Assembly: GCA_029961685.1 (NCBI GenBank)
Contig: JARWKL010000010.1
Coordinates: 17,319,931-17,383,930, forward strand
DNA: 64,000 bases
Source of the DNA: Aristolochia californica
Taxonomy: Eukaryota > Streptophyta > Magnoliopsida > Piperales > Aristolochiaceae
Direction of reading: 5' to 3'
Position 1 is the stretch's first letter. Every line of letters begins with the position of its first letter. The translations under genes were made by a program, and so were the position numbers. Under the pieces are notes generated by a model. The model did not search any database and was not told the origin of the DNA. It saw nothing but the letters and a program-made list of their open reading frames with translations. Shown piece by piece: positions 24,721-38,900 of the stretch.

Positions 24721-27700
24721 TTTTCATTTTGGTTTGATCTTATATCTTTTTTGGTTACGAGAAAAATGGGAGAGTGAAAACTCAAGTTATAATTTGAATA
24801 AAATAAAATTTCAACTTCCAAAATGGAAATGCACAAATGCCGAGAGAGATAATTTCAAAAAGTATCTGTGATTTTTAAGGATTGGCAAAAAGTGGGTTGT
24901 TTGGCTCCGGTAAATATCCAACCACACGTTAACTTGAGAATTTAATTTTTTGTACTCCTTTAAATTTTTGGATCATTAGGCCAATTGGATCCTCAACATG
25001 TTTCTGGCATGCATATCCACCACATTTGAAAGATGTTAGGATCAGTTAGAAGTCTCTTTCCTACAAAACATATTAGGGGTTGTACTAGTGGAATTTCCCA
25101 AACATGGATAACAAAACTTTGGAGTTCATTTTTAGTGCGTGAAATAATTTTCTTCACTTACATTTATAATGGTTTTCAAATTATTTTTCATACATAAACT
25201 CTAAAATTTTAATTTTGTTGTGATCTTACATCTTTCTTGGTTAAGAGAAAAATGGGAGAGTGAAAACACAAGTTTTGATAAAAAAAAAAAAAAATTTCAA
25301 CATCCAAAAAGGAAATGCACAAATGCTGAGAGATATAATTCCAAAGAGTATCTGTGATTTTTAAGGATAGGCAAAAAGTGGGATGTTAGGCTCCAGTAAA
25401 TATCCAACCACATGTTAACTTGAGAATTTAATTTTTTCTACTCCTTGAAATTTTTGGATCCTTAGGCCACTTGCATCCTAACATGTTTCTGTCTTGCATA
25501 TCCACCACACTTAAAACATGTTAGGATCAGTTAGAAGTCTCTTTCCTATCAAATCTATTAGGGGTTGTACTAGAGGAATTTCCCAAACATGGATATCAAA
25601 ACATTGAGTTCATTTTTAGTGCGTGAAATAATTTTCTTCACTTACATTTATTATATTTTTCAAATTCTTTTGCATACATGAACTCTAACATTTTCATTTT
25701 GTGGAGATCTTATATGTTTTTTGTTTACGAGAAAAATGGGGGAGTGAAAACTCAAGTTTGGATCTGAAAAAAAAAATTTTGAACATCCAAAATTGAAATT
25801 GACAAATGTTGAGAGAGATAATTCCAAAAAGTATCTGTGATTTATAAGGATAGGCAAAAACTAGGTTGTTTGGCTCCGGTAAATATCCAACCACATGTTA
25901 ACTTGAGAATTTAATTTTTTTTACTCCTCGAAATTTTTAGATTATTAGGCCGATTGCAACCTCAACATGTTTCTGGCATGCATATCCACCACATTTAAAA
26001 CATGTAGTATCAGTTAGAAGTCTCTTTCCTATCAAATCTATTAGGGGTTGTACTAGTGGAATTTCCCAGACATGGATAACAAAACATTGAGTTCATTTTT
26101 AGTGAGTGAAATAATTTTCTTCTCTTACATCAATTATAGTTTTCAAATTCTTTTGGAAACATAAACTCTAAAATTTTCATTATGTTGTCATCTTATATTT
26201 TTTTTGTTTACGAGAAAAATGGGAGAGTGAAGACTCAAGTTTCGATCTAAAAAAATAATTTGAACATCCAAAATGGAAATGCACAAATGATGAGAGATAT
26301 AATTCCAAAAAGTATCTGTGATTTTAAGGATAGACAAAAAGTGGGTTGTTTTGCTCCGATAAATATCCAACCACACGTTAACTTCAGAATTTAATTTTTT
26401 CTACTCCTTGAAATTTTTGGATCATTAGGCCACTTGCATCCTCAACATGTTTCTGACATGCATATCCAACACATTTAAAACTTGTTAGGATCAGTTAGAA
26501 GTCTTTTTCCTATAAAATCTATTAGGGGTTGTAGGAGTGGAATTTTCCAAACAGGGATAACAAAACTTTGGAGTTCATATTTAGTGCGTGAAATAATTTT
26601 CTTCACTTACATTAATTATAGTTTTCAAATTTTTTTGCATACATAAACTCTACAATTTTCATTTTTTTGTGATCTTATATCTTTTTTTGTCACGCAAAAA
26701 ATGGGAGAGTGAAAACACAAATTTGGATCTGAAAAAAATAAAATTTGAACATCCAAAATGGAAATGCACAAATGTTGTGAGAGATAATTCCAAAAAGTAT
26801 CTGTGATTTTTAAAGATAGGCAAAAAGTGGGTTGGTTTGGCTCCGAAAAATATCCAACCACACGTTAACTTGAGAATATAATTTTTTCTACTCCTTGAAA
26901 TTTTTGGATCATTTGGCCACTTGCATCCTCAACATGTTTCTTTCTTGCATCTCCACCACACTTTAAACATGTTAGAATCAGTTAGAAGTCTCTTTCCTAT
27001 CAAATCAATATGTGGTTGTACTAGTAGATTTTCCCAAACATGGATTACAAAACATTGGAGTTCATTTTTAGTGCGTGAAATAATTTTCTTCTCTTACATT
27101 AACTATACTTTTCAAATTCTTTTGCATACATAAACTCTAAAACTTTCATTTTGTTGTGATCTTATATTTTTTTGTTTACGAGAAAAATGGGAGAGTAAAA
27201 ACTCAAGTTTGGATCTGAAAAAATAATTTGAACATCCAAAATGGAAATACACAAATGTTGAGAGAGATAATTCCAAAAAGTATCTGTGATTTTTAAGGAT
27301 AGGAAAAAAGTGGGTTGTTTGGCTCCGATAAATATCTAACCACACGTTAACTTGAGAATTTAATTTTTTCTACTCCTGGAAATTTTTGGATCATTACGCC
27401 ACTTGCATCCACAACATGTTTCTGGCATGCATATCCACCACATTTAAAACATGTTAACATCAGTTAGAAGTCTTTTTCATATAAAATCTATTAGGGGTTG
27501 TAGTAGTGGAATTTCTCTACCATCGATAACAAAACTTTGGAGTTCATTTTTAGTGCGCGAAATAATTTTTGTCTCCTACATTTATAATATTTTTCAAATT
27601 CTTTTGCATACATAAACTCTAAAATTTTCATTTTCTTGTGATTTTATATCTTTTTTGTTTACGAGAAAAATGGGAGAGTGAAAACTCAAGTTTGGATCTG

Positions 27701-29120
27701 AAAAAAATACAATTTGAACATCCAAAATGGAAATGCACAAATGCTGAGAGAGATAATTCCAAAAAGTATCTGTGATTTTTCACGATAGGCAAAAAGTTGG
27801 TTGTTTGGCTCCGGTAAATATCCAACCAAAGGATAACTTCAGAATTTAATTGTTTCTACACCTTGAAATTTTTGGATCATTAGGCCACTTGCATCCACAA
27901 CATGTTTCTGTCTTGCATATCCACCACCCTTAAAACCTGTTAGGATCAGTTAGAAGTCTCTTTGCTATAAAATCTATTTGGGGTTGTACTAGTGGAATTT
28001 CCCAAGCATGGATAACAAAACTTTGGAGTTCATATTTAGAGTGTGAAATAATTTTCTTCACTTACATTTATTATAGTTTTCAAATTCTTTTGCATACATC
28101 AACTCTAAAATTTTCATTTCGTTGTGATCTTATTTTTTTTTGTTTGCGAGAAAAATGGGAGAGTGAAAACTCAAGTTTGGATCTGAAAAAAATAAAACTT
28201 GAACATCCAAAATGGAAATGCACAAATGCTGAGAGAGATTATTCCAAAAAGTATATGTGATTTTTAAGGATAGGGAAAAAGTGGGTTGTTTGGGTCCAGC
28301 AAAATATCCAACCACACGTTAACTTGAGAATTTATTTTTTCTACTCCTTGAAATTTTTGGATCATAAGGCCATTTGCATCCCCATCTTGTTTCTGGCATA
28401 CAAATCCACCACATTTAAAACATGTTGGATCAGTAAGAAGTTTTTTTCCTATAAAATCTATTAGGTGTTGTACTAGTGGAATTTCCCAAACATGGATAAC
28501 AAAACTTTGGAGTTCATTTTTAATGCGTGAAATAATTTTCTTCACTTATATTTATTATAGTTTTCAAATTCTATTGCATACATAAACTCTAACATTTTCC
28601 TTTTCTTGTGATCTTTTCTCTTTTTTGTTTACGAGAAAAATGGGAGAGTGAAAACTCAAGTTTGGATCTGAAAAAAATTAATTTTTAACTTCCAAAATGG
28701 AAATGCACAATTGCTGAGAGAGATAATTCCAAAAAGTATCTGTGATTTTTAAGGATGGACAAAAAGTGGGTTGTTTGGCTCCGGTAAATATCCAACCACA
28801 CATTAACTTCAGAATTTAATTTTTTCTACACCTTGAAATTTTTGGATGATTAGGCCACTTGCATCCTCCACATGTTTCTGTCTTGCATATCCACCACACT
28901 TAAAACATGTTAGGATCAGTTAGAAGTCTCTTTCCTATAAAATCTATTAGGGGTTGTACTAGTGGAATTTCCCTAACATGGGTAACAAAACATTGGAGTT
29001 AATTTTATTGCGTGAAATAATTTTCTTCTCTTACATTTATAATAGGTTTCAAACAATTTTGCATACATAAACTCTAAAATTTTCATTTTTTTTTTATCTT
29101 ATTTCTTTTTTGGTTGCGAG

Positions 29121-29160
29121 AAAAAAGGGAGAGTGAAAAAAAAATGGGAGAGTGAAATAA
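29121..29160. repeat. Compound rearrangement, copy 2
   Basis: Same structure as 23841-23885, with minor substitutions (AAGGGAGAG in the first unit). Shared by descent through block E. Confidence 0.85.
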
Positions 29161-29987
29161 TTCCAAAAATTATCTGTGATTTTTAAGGATATGCAAAAAG
29201 TTGGATGTTTGGCTCCAGTAAATATCCAACCACACGTTCACTTGAGAATTTAATTTTTTCTACTCCTTGAAATTTTTGGATCCTTAGGCCTCTTGCATCC
29301 TCAACATGTTTCTGGCATGCATATCCACCACATTTAAAACATGTGAAGATCAGTTAGAAGTCTCTTTCCTATAAAATCTATTAGGGGTTGTAGTAGTGGA
29401 ATTTCCCAAACATGGATAACAAAACTTTGGAGTTCATTTTTAGTGCGTGAAATAATTTTCTTCACTTACATTTACTATAGTTTTCAAATTCTTTTGCATA
29501 CATAAACTCTAAAATTTTCATTTGGTTGTGATCTTTTTTTTTTTTTTGTTTTCGAGTAAAATGGGAGAGTGAAAACTCAAGTTTGGGTCTGAAAAAAATT
29601 AAATTTTAACATCCAAAATGGAAATGCACAAATGCTGAGAGAGATAATTCCAAAAAGTATTTGTGATTTTTAAGGATAGGCAAAAAGTGGGTTGTTTTGC
29701 CCCGGTAAAGATCCAACCACACGTTAACTTGAGAGTTTAATTTTTTCTGGTACACAAAATTTTTGGATCATTAGGTCACTTGCATCCTCAACATGTTTCT
29801 GGCATACATATCCACCACATTTAAAACATGTTAGGATCAGTTAGAAGTCTCTTTTCTATAAAATATATTAGGGGTTGTACAAGTGGAATTTTCCAAACAT
29901 GGTTAACAAAACTTTGGAGTTCATTTTTAGTGCGTGAAATAATTTTCTTCACGTACATTTATTATAGTTTTAAAATTCTTTTGCATA

Positions 29988-29993
29988 GATAAA
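29988..29993. other. Deletion junction in a monomer (~195 bp lost)
   Basis: GCATAGATAAA joins directly to TATCCAACC. GATAAA could come from either end (GATAAACTCT or GATAAATATCC), so 6 bp of microhomology mark the joint. The duplicate monomer at about 24711 is full length. Confidence 0.85.
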
Positions 29994-32400
29994 TATCCAA
30001 CCACATGTTAACTTGAGAATTTAATTTTTTATACTCCATGAAATTTTGGGATCCTTAGGCCACTTCCATCCTCAACATCTTTCAGGCATGCATATCCACC
30101 ACATTTAAACCATGTTAGGATCAGTGAGAAGTCTCTACCTTATCAAATCTATTAGGGGTTGTACTGGTGGAATTTCCCTAACATGGATAACAAAACTTTG
30201 GAGTTCAAATTTAGTGCGTGAAATAATTTTCTTCTCTTACATTTATAATAGTTTTTAAACTCTTTTGCATATATAAACTCTAAAATTTTCATTTTCTTGT
30301 GATCGAATATCTTTTTTGGTTGCGAGAAAAATGCGAGAGTGAAAACTCAACTTCGGATCAGAAAAACAATTTTGAACATCCAAAATGGAAATGCACAAAT
30401 GCTGAGAGAGATAATTCCAAAAACTTTCTGTGATTTTTAAGGATAGGCGAAAAGTGGGTTATTTGGCTTCGGTAAATATCCAACCACACGTTAACTTCAG
30501 AATTTAATTTTTTTTACTCCTTGGAATTTTTGGATCATTAGGCCACTTTCATCCTCATCATGTTTATGGCATGCAAATCTACCACATTTAAAACATGTTA
30601 GGATCAGTTAGAAGTCTCTTTCTTATTAAATCTATTAGGGGTTGTACTAGTGGAATTTCCCAAACATCGATAACAAAACTTTGGAGTTCATTTTTAGTGC
30701 GTGAAATAATTTTCTTCACTTACATTTATTATAGTTTTCAAATTCTTTTGCATACATAAACTCTAAAATTTTCGTTTTGTTGTGATCTTATATCTTTTTT
30801 GGTTACAAGAAAAATGGTAGAGTGAAAACTCAAGTTTGGATTTGAAAAAATAATTTGAACATCCAAAATGGAAATGCACAAATGCTGAGAGAGATAATTC
30901 AAAAAAATATTTGTGATTTTTAAGGATCGGCAAAAAGTGGGTAGTTTGGCTCCGATAAATATCCAACCACACGTTAACTTGAGAATTTAATTTTTTCTTC
31001 TCCTTGTAATTTTTGGATCATTCGGCCACTTGCATCCTCAACATGTTTCTTCCATGCATATCCACCACATTTAAAACAAGTTAAGATCAGTCAGAAGTGT
31101 TTTTCCTATAAAATCTATTTGGGGTTGTAGTAGTGGAATTTCCCAAATATGGATAACAAAACGTTGGAGTTCATTTTTAGTGCGCGAAATAATTTTCTTC
31201 TCTTACATTTATTACAGTTTTCAAATTCTTTTGCATACATAAACTCTAAAATTTTTATTTTATTGTGATCTTATATCTTTTTTGGTTACGAGAAAAATGG
31301 GACAGTGAAAACTCAAGTTTGGATCTAAAAAAAATAAAATTTTAACATCCAAAATGGCAATGCACAAATGCTGAGAGATATAATTCCAAAAAGTATTTGT
31401 GATTTTTAAGGATAGGCAAAAAGTGGGATGTTTGGTTCCGGTAAATATCCAACCACATGTTAACTTGAGAATTTAATTTTTTCTACTCGAAATTTTTGGA
31501 TCCTGAGGCCACTTGCATCCTCATCATGTTTCTGGCATGCATATCCACCAAATTTAAAACATGTTATGATCAGTTAGAAGTCTCTTTCCTATAAAATCTA
31601 TTAGGGGTTGTACATGTGGAATTTTCCAAACATGGATGACAAAACTTTGGAGTTCATTTTCAGTGCGTGAAATGATTTTCTTCAATTACATTTATTATAG
31701 TTTTCAAATTTTTTTGCATACATAAACTCAAAAATTTTCATTTTGTTGTGATGTTATATCTTTTTTGTTTATGAGAAAAATGGGAGAGTGAAAACTCAAG
31801 TTTGGATATAAAAAAAATAAAATTTGAACATCCAAAAAGAAAATGCATAAATGCTGAGAGAGATAATTCCAAGAGTATCTGTGATTTTTAAGGATAGGCA
31901 AAAAGTGGGATGTTTGGCACCAGTAAATATCCAACCACACATTAACTTGAGAATTTAATTTTTTCTATTCCTTGAAATTTTTGGATCCTTAGGCCACTTG
32001 CATCCTCAACATGTTTCTGTCTTGCATATCCACCATAATTAAAACATGTTAGGATCAATTAGAAGTCTCTTTCCTATCAAATCTATTAGGGGTTGTACTT
32101 GTGGAATTTCCCTAACATGGATAACAAAACATTGGAGTTCATTTTTAGTGCGTGAAATAATTTTCTTCTCTTAAATTAATTATAGTCTTCAAATTCTTTT
32201 GCATCCATAAAATCTAAAATTTTCATTTTTTTGTGATCTTATATCTTTTTTCTTTACGAGAAAAATGGGAGAGTGAAAACTCAAGTTTGGATCTGAAAAA
32301 AAAAATTTGAACATCCAAAATGGAAATGCAAAAATGCTGAGTGAGATAATTCCAAAAAGTATCTGTGATTTTTAAGAATAGGAAAAAAGTGGGTTGTTTG

Positions 32401-32441
32401 GCTACTGCTAGAAATTTAAATTGAGAATTTAACCCCTAATA
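32401..32441. repeat. Complex templated-looking insertion in a monomer
   Basis: Where neighbours read GGCTCCGGTAAATATCC, this copy has about 36 extra bases. They include ACTGCTAGAAATTT and TTGAGAATTTAA, both present about 40-70 bp downstream in the same monomer, and AACCCCTAAT, the complement of the satellite word ATTAGGGGTT. The mix of direct and inverted pieces suggests template switching. Confidence 0.75.
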
Positions 32442-33699
32442 TCCAACCACACGTTAACTTGAGAATTTAAAATTTTCTACTGCTAGAAATTTTTTTATCA
32501 ATAGGGAACCTGCATCCTCAACATGTTTCTGGCATGCATATCCATGAAATTTAAAACATGTTAGGATCAGTTAGAAGTCTCTTTCCCATAATATCTATTA
32601 GGGGTTGTAGTAATGGAATTTCCCAAACATGGATAACAAAACTTTGGAGTTCATTTTTAGTGCGCGATGTAATTTGCTTTATCTACATTTATCATAGTTT
32701 TCAAATTCATTTGCATACATTAACTCTAAAATTTTCATTTTGTTGTGATCTTATATCTTTTTAGTTTACGAGAAAAATGGTAGAGTGAAAACTCAAGTTT
32801 GGATCTGAAAAAAAAAAATTGAACATCCAAAATGGAAATGCACATATGCTAAGAGAGATAATTCAAAAATTTTTCCTTAATTTTTAAGGATAGGCAAAAA
32901 CTGGGTAGTTTGGCTCCAACAAAATATCCACCCACACGTTAGCTTGAGAAATTATTTTTTCTACTCCTTGAAAATTTTGGATCATTAGGCCATTTGCATC
33001 CTCAACATGTTTCTGGCATGCATATCCACCACATTTAATACATGTTAGGATCAGTTAGAAATGTCTTTCCTATGAAATCTATTAATGGTTGTACTAGTGG
33101 AATTTCCCAAACATGGGTAACAAAACTTTGGAGTTCATTTTTAGTGCGTGAAATAATTTTCTTCACTTACAATTATTATAGTTTTCAAATTCTATTGCAT
33201 ACTTAAACTATTAAATTTTCATTTGGTTGTGATCTTATATCTTTTTTGTTTAACGATAAAAATGGGAGAGAGTAAACTCATGTTTGGATCTGAAAAAAAA
33301 AATTTGAACATCCGAAATGGAAATGCACAAATGCTGAGAGAGATAATTCCAAAAAGTAACAATGATTTTCAAGGATAGGCAGAAATTGGGTGGTTTGGCT
33401 CCAGTAAATATCCAACCACACGTTAACTTGAGAATTTAATTTTTTCTACTCTTTTAAATTTTTTGATCATTAGGCCTTTTGCATCCTCAACATGTTTCTG
33501 TCATGCATATCCACCACATTTAAACATGTTAGGATCAGTTAATAGTCTCTTTCCTATCAAATCTATTAGGGGTTGTACAAGTGGAATTTCCCAAACGTGG
33601 ATAAAAAAACCATGGAGTCCATTTTTAGTGCATGAAATAATTTTCTTCACTTACATTAAGATAGTTTTCAAATTCTTTTGCATGAGTAAACTCTAAAAT

Positions 33700-36600
33700 T
33701 TTTTTTTTTTTTTGTGTATCTTTTTTTGTTTACGACAAAAATGGGAGAGTGAAAACTCAAGTTTAGATCTGAAAAAAAAAATTTGAACATCCAAAATGGA
33801 AATGCACAAATGCTGAGAGACATAATTCCAAAAAGTATCTGTGATTTTTAAGGATTGGCAAAAAGTGGGTTGTTTGGCTCAGGTAAATATCCAACCACAC
33901 GTTAACTTGAGAATTGAATTTTTTCTACTTCTTGAAATTTTTGGATCATTTGGCCACTTGCATCCTCAACATGTTTCTGGCATGCATATCCACCACATTT
34001 AAAACATGTTAGAATCAGTTAGAAGGCTCTTTCCTATAAAATCTATTAGGGGTTGTACTAGTGGAATTTCCCAAACATGGATAACAAAACTTTGGATTTC
34101 ATTTTTAGTGCGTGAAATAATATTTTTCACTTACATTTATTACAGTTTTCAAATTCTTTTGCATACATAAAATCTAAAATTTTCATTTTGTTGTGATCTG
34201 ATATCTTTTTTTTTTAGGAGAAAAATGGGAGAGTGAAAACTCAAGTTTGGATGAGAAATAAAAAATTTGAACATCCAAAATGGAAATGCACAAATGCTGA
34301 GAAAGATAATTCCAAAAAGTATCTGTGATTTTTAAGGATAGGCAAAAAGTGGGTTGTTTTGCTCCGGTAAATATCCAACCACACATTAACTTTAGAATTT
34401 AATTTTTTCTTCTCCTTGAAATTTTTGGATAATTAGGCCACTTGCATCCTCAATATGTTTCTGGCATGCATATCGACCACATTTAAAACCTGTTAGGATC
34501 AGTTAGAAGTCGCTTTCCTATAAAATCTATTAGGGGTTGGACTAGTGGAATTTCCCAAACATGGATAACAAAACTTTGGAGTTCATTTTTTGTGCGTGAA
34601 ATAATTTTCTTCACTTACATTTGTTATAGTTTTCAAATTCTTTGGCATACATAAACTCTAAAATTTTTAGTTTTTTGTGATTTAATATCTTTTTTGTTTA
34701 CGAGAAAAATGGGAGAGTAAAAACTCAAGGTCAAATCCGAAAAAAAAATTCTACATCAAAAATGGAAATGCACAAATGCTGAGAGAGATAATTTCAAAAT
34801 GTATCTGTAATTTTTAAGGATAGGCAGAAAGTGGGTTGTTTGGCTCTGTTAAATATCCAGCAACACGTTAACTTAAGAATTTACTTTTTTCTACTCCTTG
34901 AAATTTTTGGATCATTAGGCCACTTGCAACCTCAACATGTTTCTGGCATGCATATCCCCACATTTAAAACATGTTGGGATCAGTAGAAGAAACTTTCCTA
35001 AAAAATCTATTAGGGGTTGTACTAGTGGAATTTTCCAAACATGGATAACAAAACTTTGGAGATGATTTTTAGTGCGTGAAATAATTTTCTTCACTTACAT
35101 TTATTATATTTTTCAAATTCTTTTCCATACATAAACTCTAAAATTTTTGTTATGTTGTGATCTTATATCTTTTTTGTTTATCAGAAAAATGGGAGAGTGA
35201 AAACTCAAGTTTGGATTTGAAAAAAAAAAAATTGAACATCCAAAAGTCAATGCACAAATGCTGAGAGAGATAATTATGCCACATGTTAGCTGGAGAATTT
35301 AATTTTTTCTAAAAGTCCAACCACACGTTAACTGGAGAATTTAATTTTTTCTACTACTTGAAATTTTTAGATCATTATGCTACATGCATCCTCAACATGT
35401 TTCTGGCTAGCATATCAACAACAGTTTAAACATGTTAGGATCACTTGGAAGTCTCTTCCTATCAAATCTATTAGGGGTTGTACAAGTGGAATTTCCCAAA
35501 CTTGGATAAAAAAACTTTGGAGTTCATTTCTAGTTTGTGAAATAATTTTCTTCACTTACATTTATTATAGTTTTCAAATTCTTTCGCATACTTAAACTCT
35601 AAAATTTTGTTGTGATCTTGTATCTTTTTTGTTTACGAGAAAAATAGGAGAGTGAAAACTCAAGTTTGGATCTAAAAAAATAATTTGAACATCCAAAATG
35701 GAAATGCACAAATGCTCAGAGAGATAATTTCAAAAAGTATATGTGATTTTTTAGAATAGGCAAAAAGTGGGTTGTTTGGCTTCAGTAAATATCGAACCAC
35801 ACGTGAACTTGAGAATTTAAGTTTTTCTACTCCTTGGAATTTTTGGATCATTAGGCCATTTGCATCCTCAACATGTTTCTGGCGAGCATATCCACCACAG
35901 TTAAAACATGTTAGGATCAGTTAGAAGTCTATTTCCTATCAAATCTATTAGGGGTTGTACTAGTGGAATTTCCCAAACATGGATAAGAAAACATTGGAGT
36001 TCATTTTTAGTGCGTGAAATAATTTTCTTCCCTTACATTTATTATAGTTTTCAAATTCTTTTGCATAAATAAGCTCTAAAATTTTCATTTTGTTGTGTTC
36101 TTATATCTTTTTAGTTTACGAGAAATTGGGAGAGTGAAAGCTCAAGTTTGGATCTGAAAAAAAAATTGAACATCCAAAATGGAAATGCACAAAAGCTGAG
36201 AGAGATAATTCCAAAAAGTATCAGTGAATTTTAAGGATAGGCAAAAAGTGGGTTGTTTGGCTCTGGTAAATATCCAACCACATGTTAACTTGAGAATTTA
36301 ATTTTTTCTACTCCTTGAAAATTTTGGATCATTAGGCCACTTGCATCCTCCACATGTTTCTGGCATGCATATCTGCCACATTTAAAACATGTTAGGATTA
36401 GTTAGAAGTCTTTTTCTTATAAAATCTATTAGAGGTTGTAGTAGAGGAATTTCCCAGACATGGATAACAAAACTTTGGAGTTATTTTTAGTGCGTGAAAT
36501 AATTTTCTTCACTTAAGTTTATTATAGTTTTCAAATTCTTTTCATACATAAACTCAAAAAATTTCATTTTGTTGTGATCTTATATCTTTTTTTGTTTACA

Positions 36601-36780
36601 AGAAAAATGGGAGAGTGAAAACTCAAGTTTGGATCACAAAAAAAATTTGCACATCCAAAATGGAAATGCACAAATGCTGAGAGAGATAATTCCAAAAAAG
36701 TATCTATGATTTTTTAGGATTGGCAAAAAGTGGGTTGTTTGGCTCCGGTAAATATCCAACCACACGATAACTTGAGAATT
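33700..36780 (+). repeat. Satellite block F, copy 1
   Basis: About six to seven monomers collinear with 60420-63530 at an offset of 26720-26749 bp. Shared marks are TACGACAAAAATGG with GAGAGACATAATTCC (33734 and 60454), TTGTTATAG with TTTGGCATACATAAAC, CCAAAAGTCAATGCAC (35241 and 61961), and TTTCCCAGACATGG. The offset shift comes mainly from a local deletion/duplication at 35275-35345 in this copy. Confidence 0.85.
35275..35345. repeat. Deletion with partial tandem duplication in a monomer
   Basis: TTAGCTGGAGAATTTAATTT is followed by TTTTCTAAAAGTCCAACC and a second GTTAACTGGAGAATTTAATT, while the preceding purine-rich stretch (CCAAAAAGTATCTGTG to GGCTCCGG) is missing. The sister copy at about 61990-62090 is intact, so the change is private to this copy. 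Confidence 0.8.
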
Positions 36781-38199
36781 TAATTTTTTCATCTCCTTGA
36801 AATTTATGCATCATTAGGCCACTTGCATCCTCAACATGTTTCTAGTATGCATATCCACCGCACTTAAAACATGTTAGAATTAGTTAGAAGTCTCTTTCCT
36901 ATCAAATCTATAAGAGGTTGTACTAGTAGAATTTCCCAAACATGGATAACAAAACTTTGGAGTTCATTTTTCGTGCGTGAAATAATTTTCTTGACTTACA
37001 TTTATTTTAGTTTTCAAATTCTTTTGCATACAGAAACTCTGAAATTTTCATTTTGTAGTGTTCTTATATCTTTTTTGTTTACGAGAAAAATGGGAGAGTG
37101 AAAACTCAAGTTTGGATCTGAAAAAAAAATTTGAGCCTCCAAATTTGAAATGCACAAATGCTGAGAGAGATCATTCCAAAAAGTATCTGTAATTTTAAAG
37201 GATCGGCAAAAAGTGGGTTGTATGGCTCCGGTAAATATCCAACCACACATTAACATGAGAATTTAATTTTTTCTACTCCTTGACATTTTTTTACAATTAG
37301 GCCACTAGCATCCTCAACATTTTTCTGGCATGCATATCCACCACATTTAAAACATGTTAGGATCAGTTAGAAGTCTCATTCCTATAGAATCTACTAGAGG
37401 TTGTACTAGTGGAATTTCCCAAACGTGGATAACAAAACTTTGGAGTTAATTTTTTGTGCCTGAAATAAATTTTTTCACTTACACTTCTTTTAGTTTTCAA
37501 ATTCTTTTGCATACTTAAACTCTAAAATTTTCATTTTGTTGTGATCTTATATCTTTTTTGTTGACGAGAAAAATGGGAGAGTGAAAACTCAAGTTTGGAT
37601 CTGAAAAAAAATTTGATCATCCAAAATGGAAATGCACAAATGTTGAAAGAGATAATTCCAAAAAGTATCTATGATTTTTAAGGATAGGCAAAAAGTGGGT
37701 TGTTGGCCCTGGTAAATATCCAACCACAAGTTAACTTAAGAATGTAATTTTATCTACTCCATGAAATTTTTGGATCATTAGGTCACTTGCATCCTCAACA
37801 TGTTTCTGGCTTGCATATCCACCACACTTAAAACATGTTAGGATCAGTTAAAAGTCTTTTTCCTATCAAATCTATTAGGGGTTGTACTAGTGAAATTTCC
37901 CAAACGTGGATAAAAAAACATTGGAGTTCATTTTTAGTGCGTGAAATAATTTTCTTCACATACATTTATTATATTTTTCAAATTCTTTTGCATACATAAA
38001 CTCTAAAATTTTTATTTTGTTGTGAGTTTATATCTTTTTTGTTTACGAGAAAAATGGGAGAGTGAAAACTCCAGTTTGGATCTGAAAAAATAATTTGAAC
38101 ATCCAAAACCGAAATGCTCAAATGTTGTGAGAGATAATTCCAAAAAGTATCTGTGATTTTTAAGGATAGGCAAAAAGTGGGTTGTTTGGCTCCGGTAAA

Positions 38200-38900
38200 T
38201 ATCCAACCACACCATAACTTGAGAATTTAATTTTTCCTACTCCTTGAAATTTTTGGATCATTAGGCCACTTGGAACCTCAACATGTTTTTGGCATGCATA
38301 TCCGCCACACTTAAAACATGTTAGGATCAGTTAGAAGTCTCTTTCCTATCAAATATATGAGGGGTTGTACCAGAGGAATTTCCCAAACATGGCTAACCAA
38401 ACTTTGGAATTCATTTTTAGTGTGTGAAATAATTTTCTTCACTTACATTTATTCTAGTTTTCAAATTCTTTTGCATACATAAACTATAAAATTTTATTTT
38501 GTTGTAATCTTGTACCTTTTTTTTACTAGTAAAATGGGAGTGTGAAAAATCAAGTTTGGATCTGAAAAAATAATTTGAACATCCAATATGGAAAGGCACA
38601 AATGCTAAGAGAGAAAATTCCCAAAAGTATATGTGATTTTTAAGGATAGGCGAAAAGCGGGTTCTTTGGCTCCAGCAAATATCCAGCCACACGTTAACTT
38701 GAGAATTTAATTTTTCCTACTCCAAACTTTTGGATCATTAGGCCACTTGCAACCTCAACATGTTTTTGGCATGCATATCCACCACACTTAAAACAAGTTA
38801 GGATCAATTCGAAGTCTCCTTCCTATAAAATATATTAGGGGTTGTACTCGAGGAATTTCCCAAACACGGATAACAAAACTTTGGAGTTCATTTTTAGTGT
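38200..38900 (+). repeat. Satellite segment duplicated at 41100-41800 (six-monomer spacing)
   Basis: Offset 2893-2898 bp, six monomers. Shared marks are AACTATAAAATTTT with TTGTAATCTTGTA, ATCCAATATGG, and AACCTC before the palindrome cluster. Confidence 0.65.
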
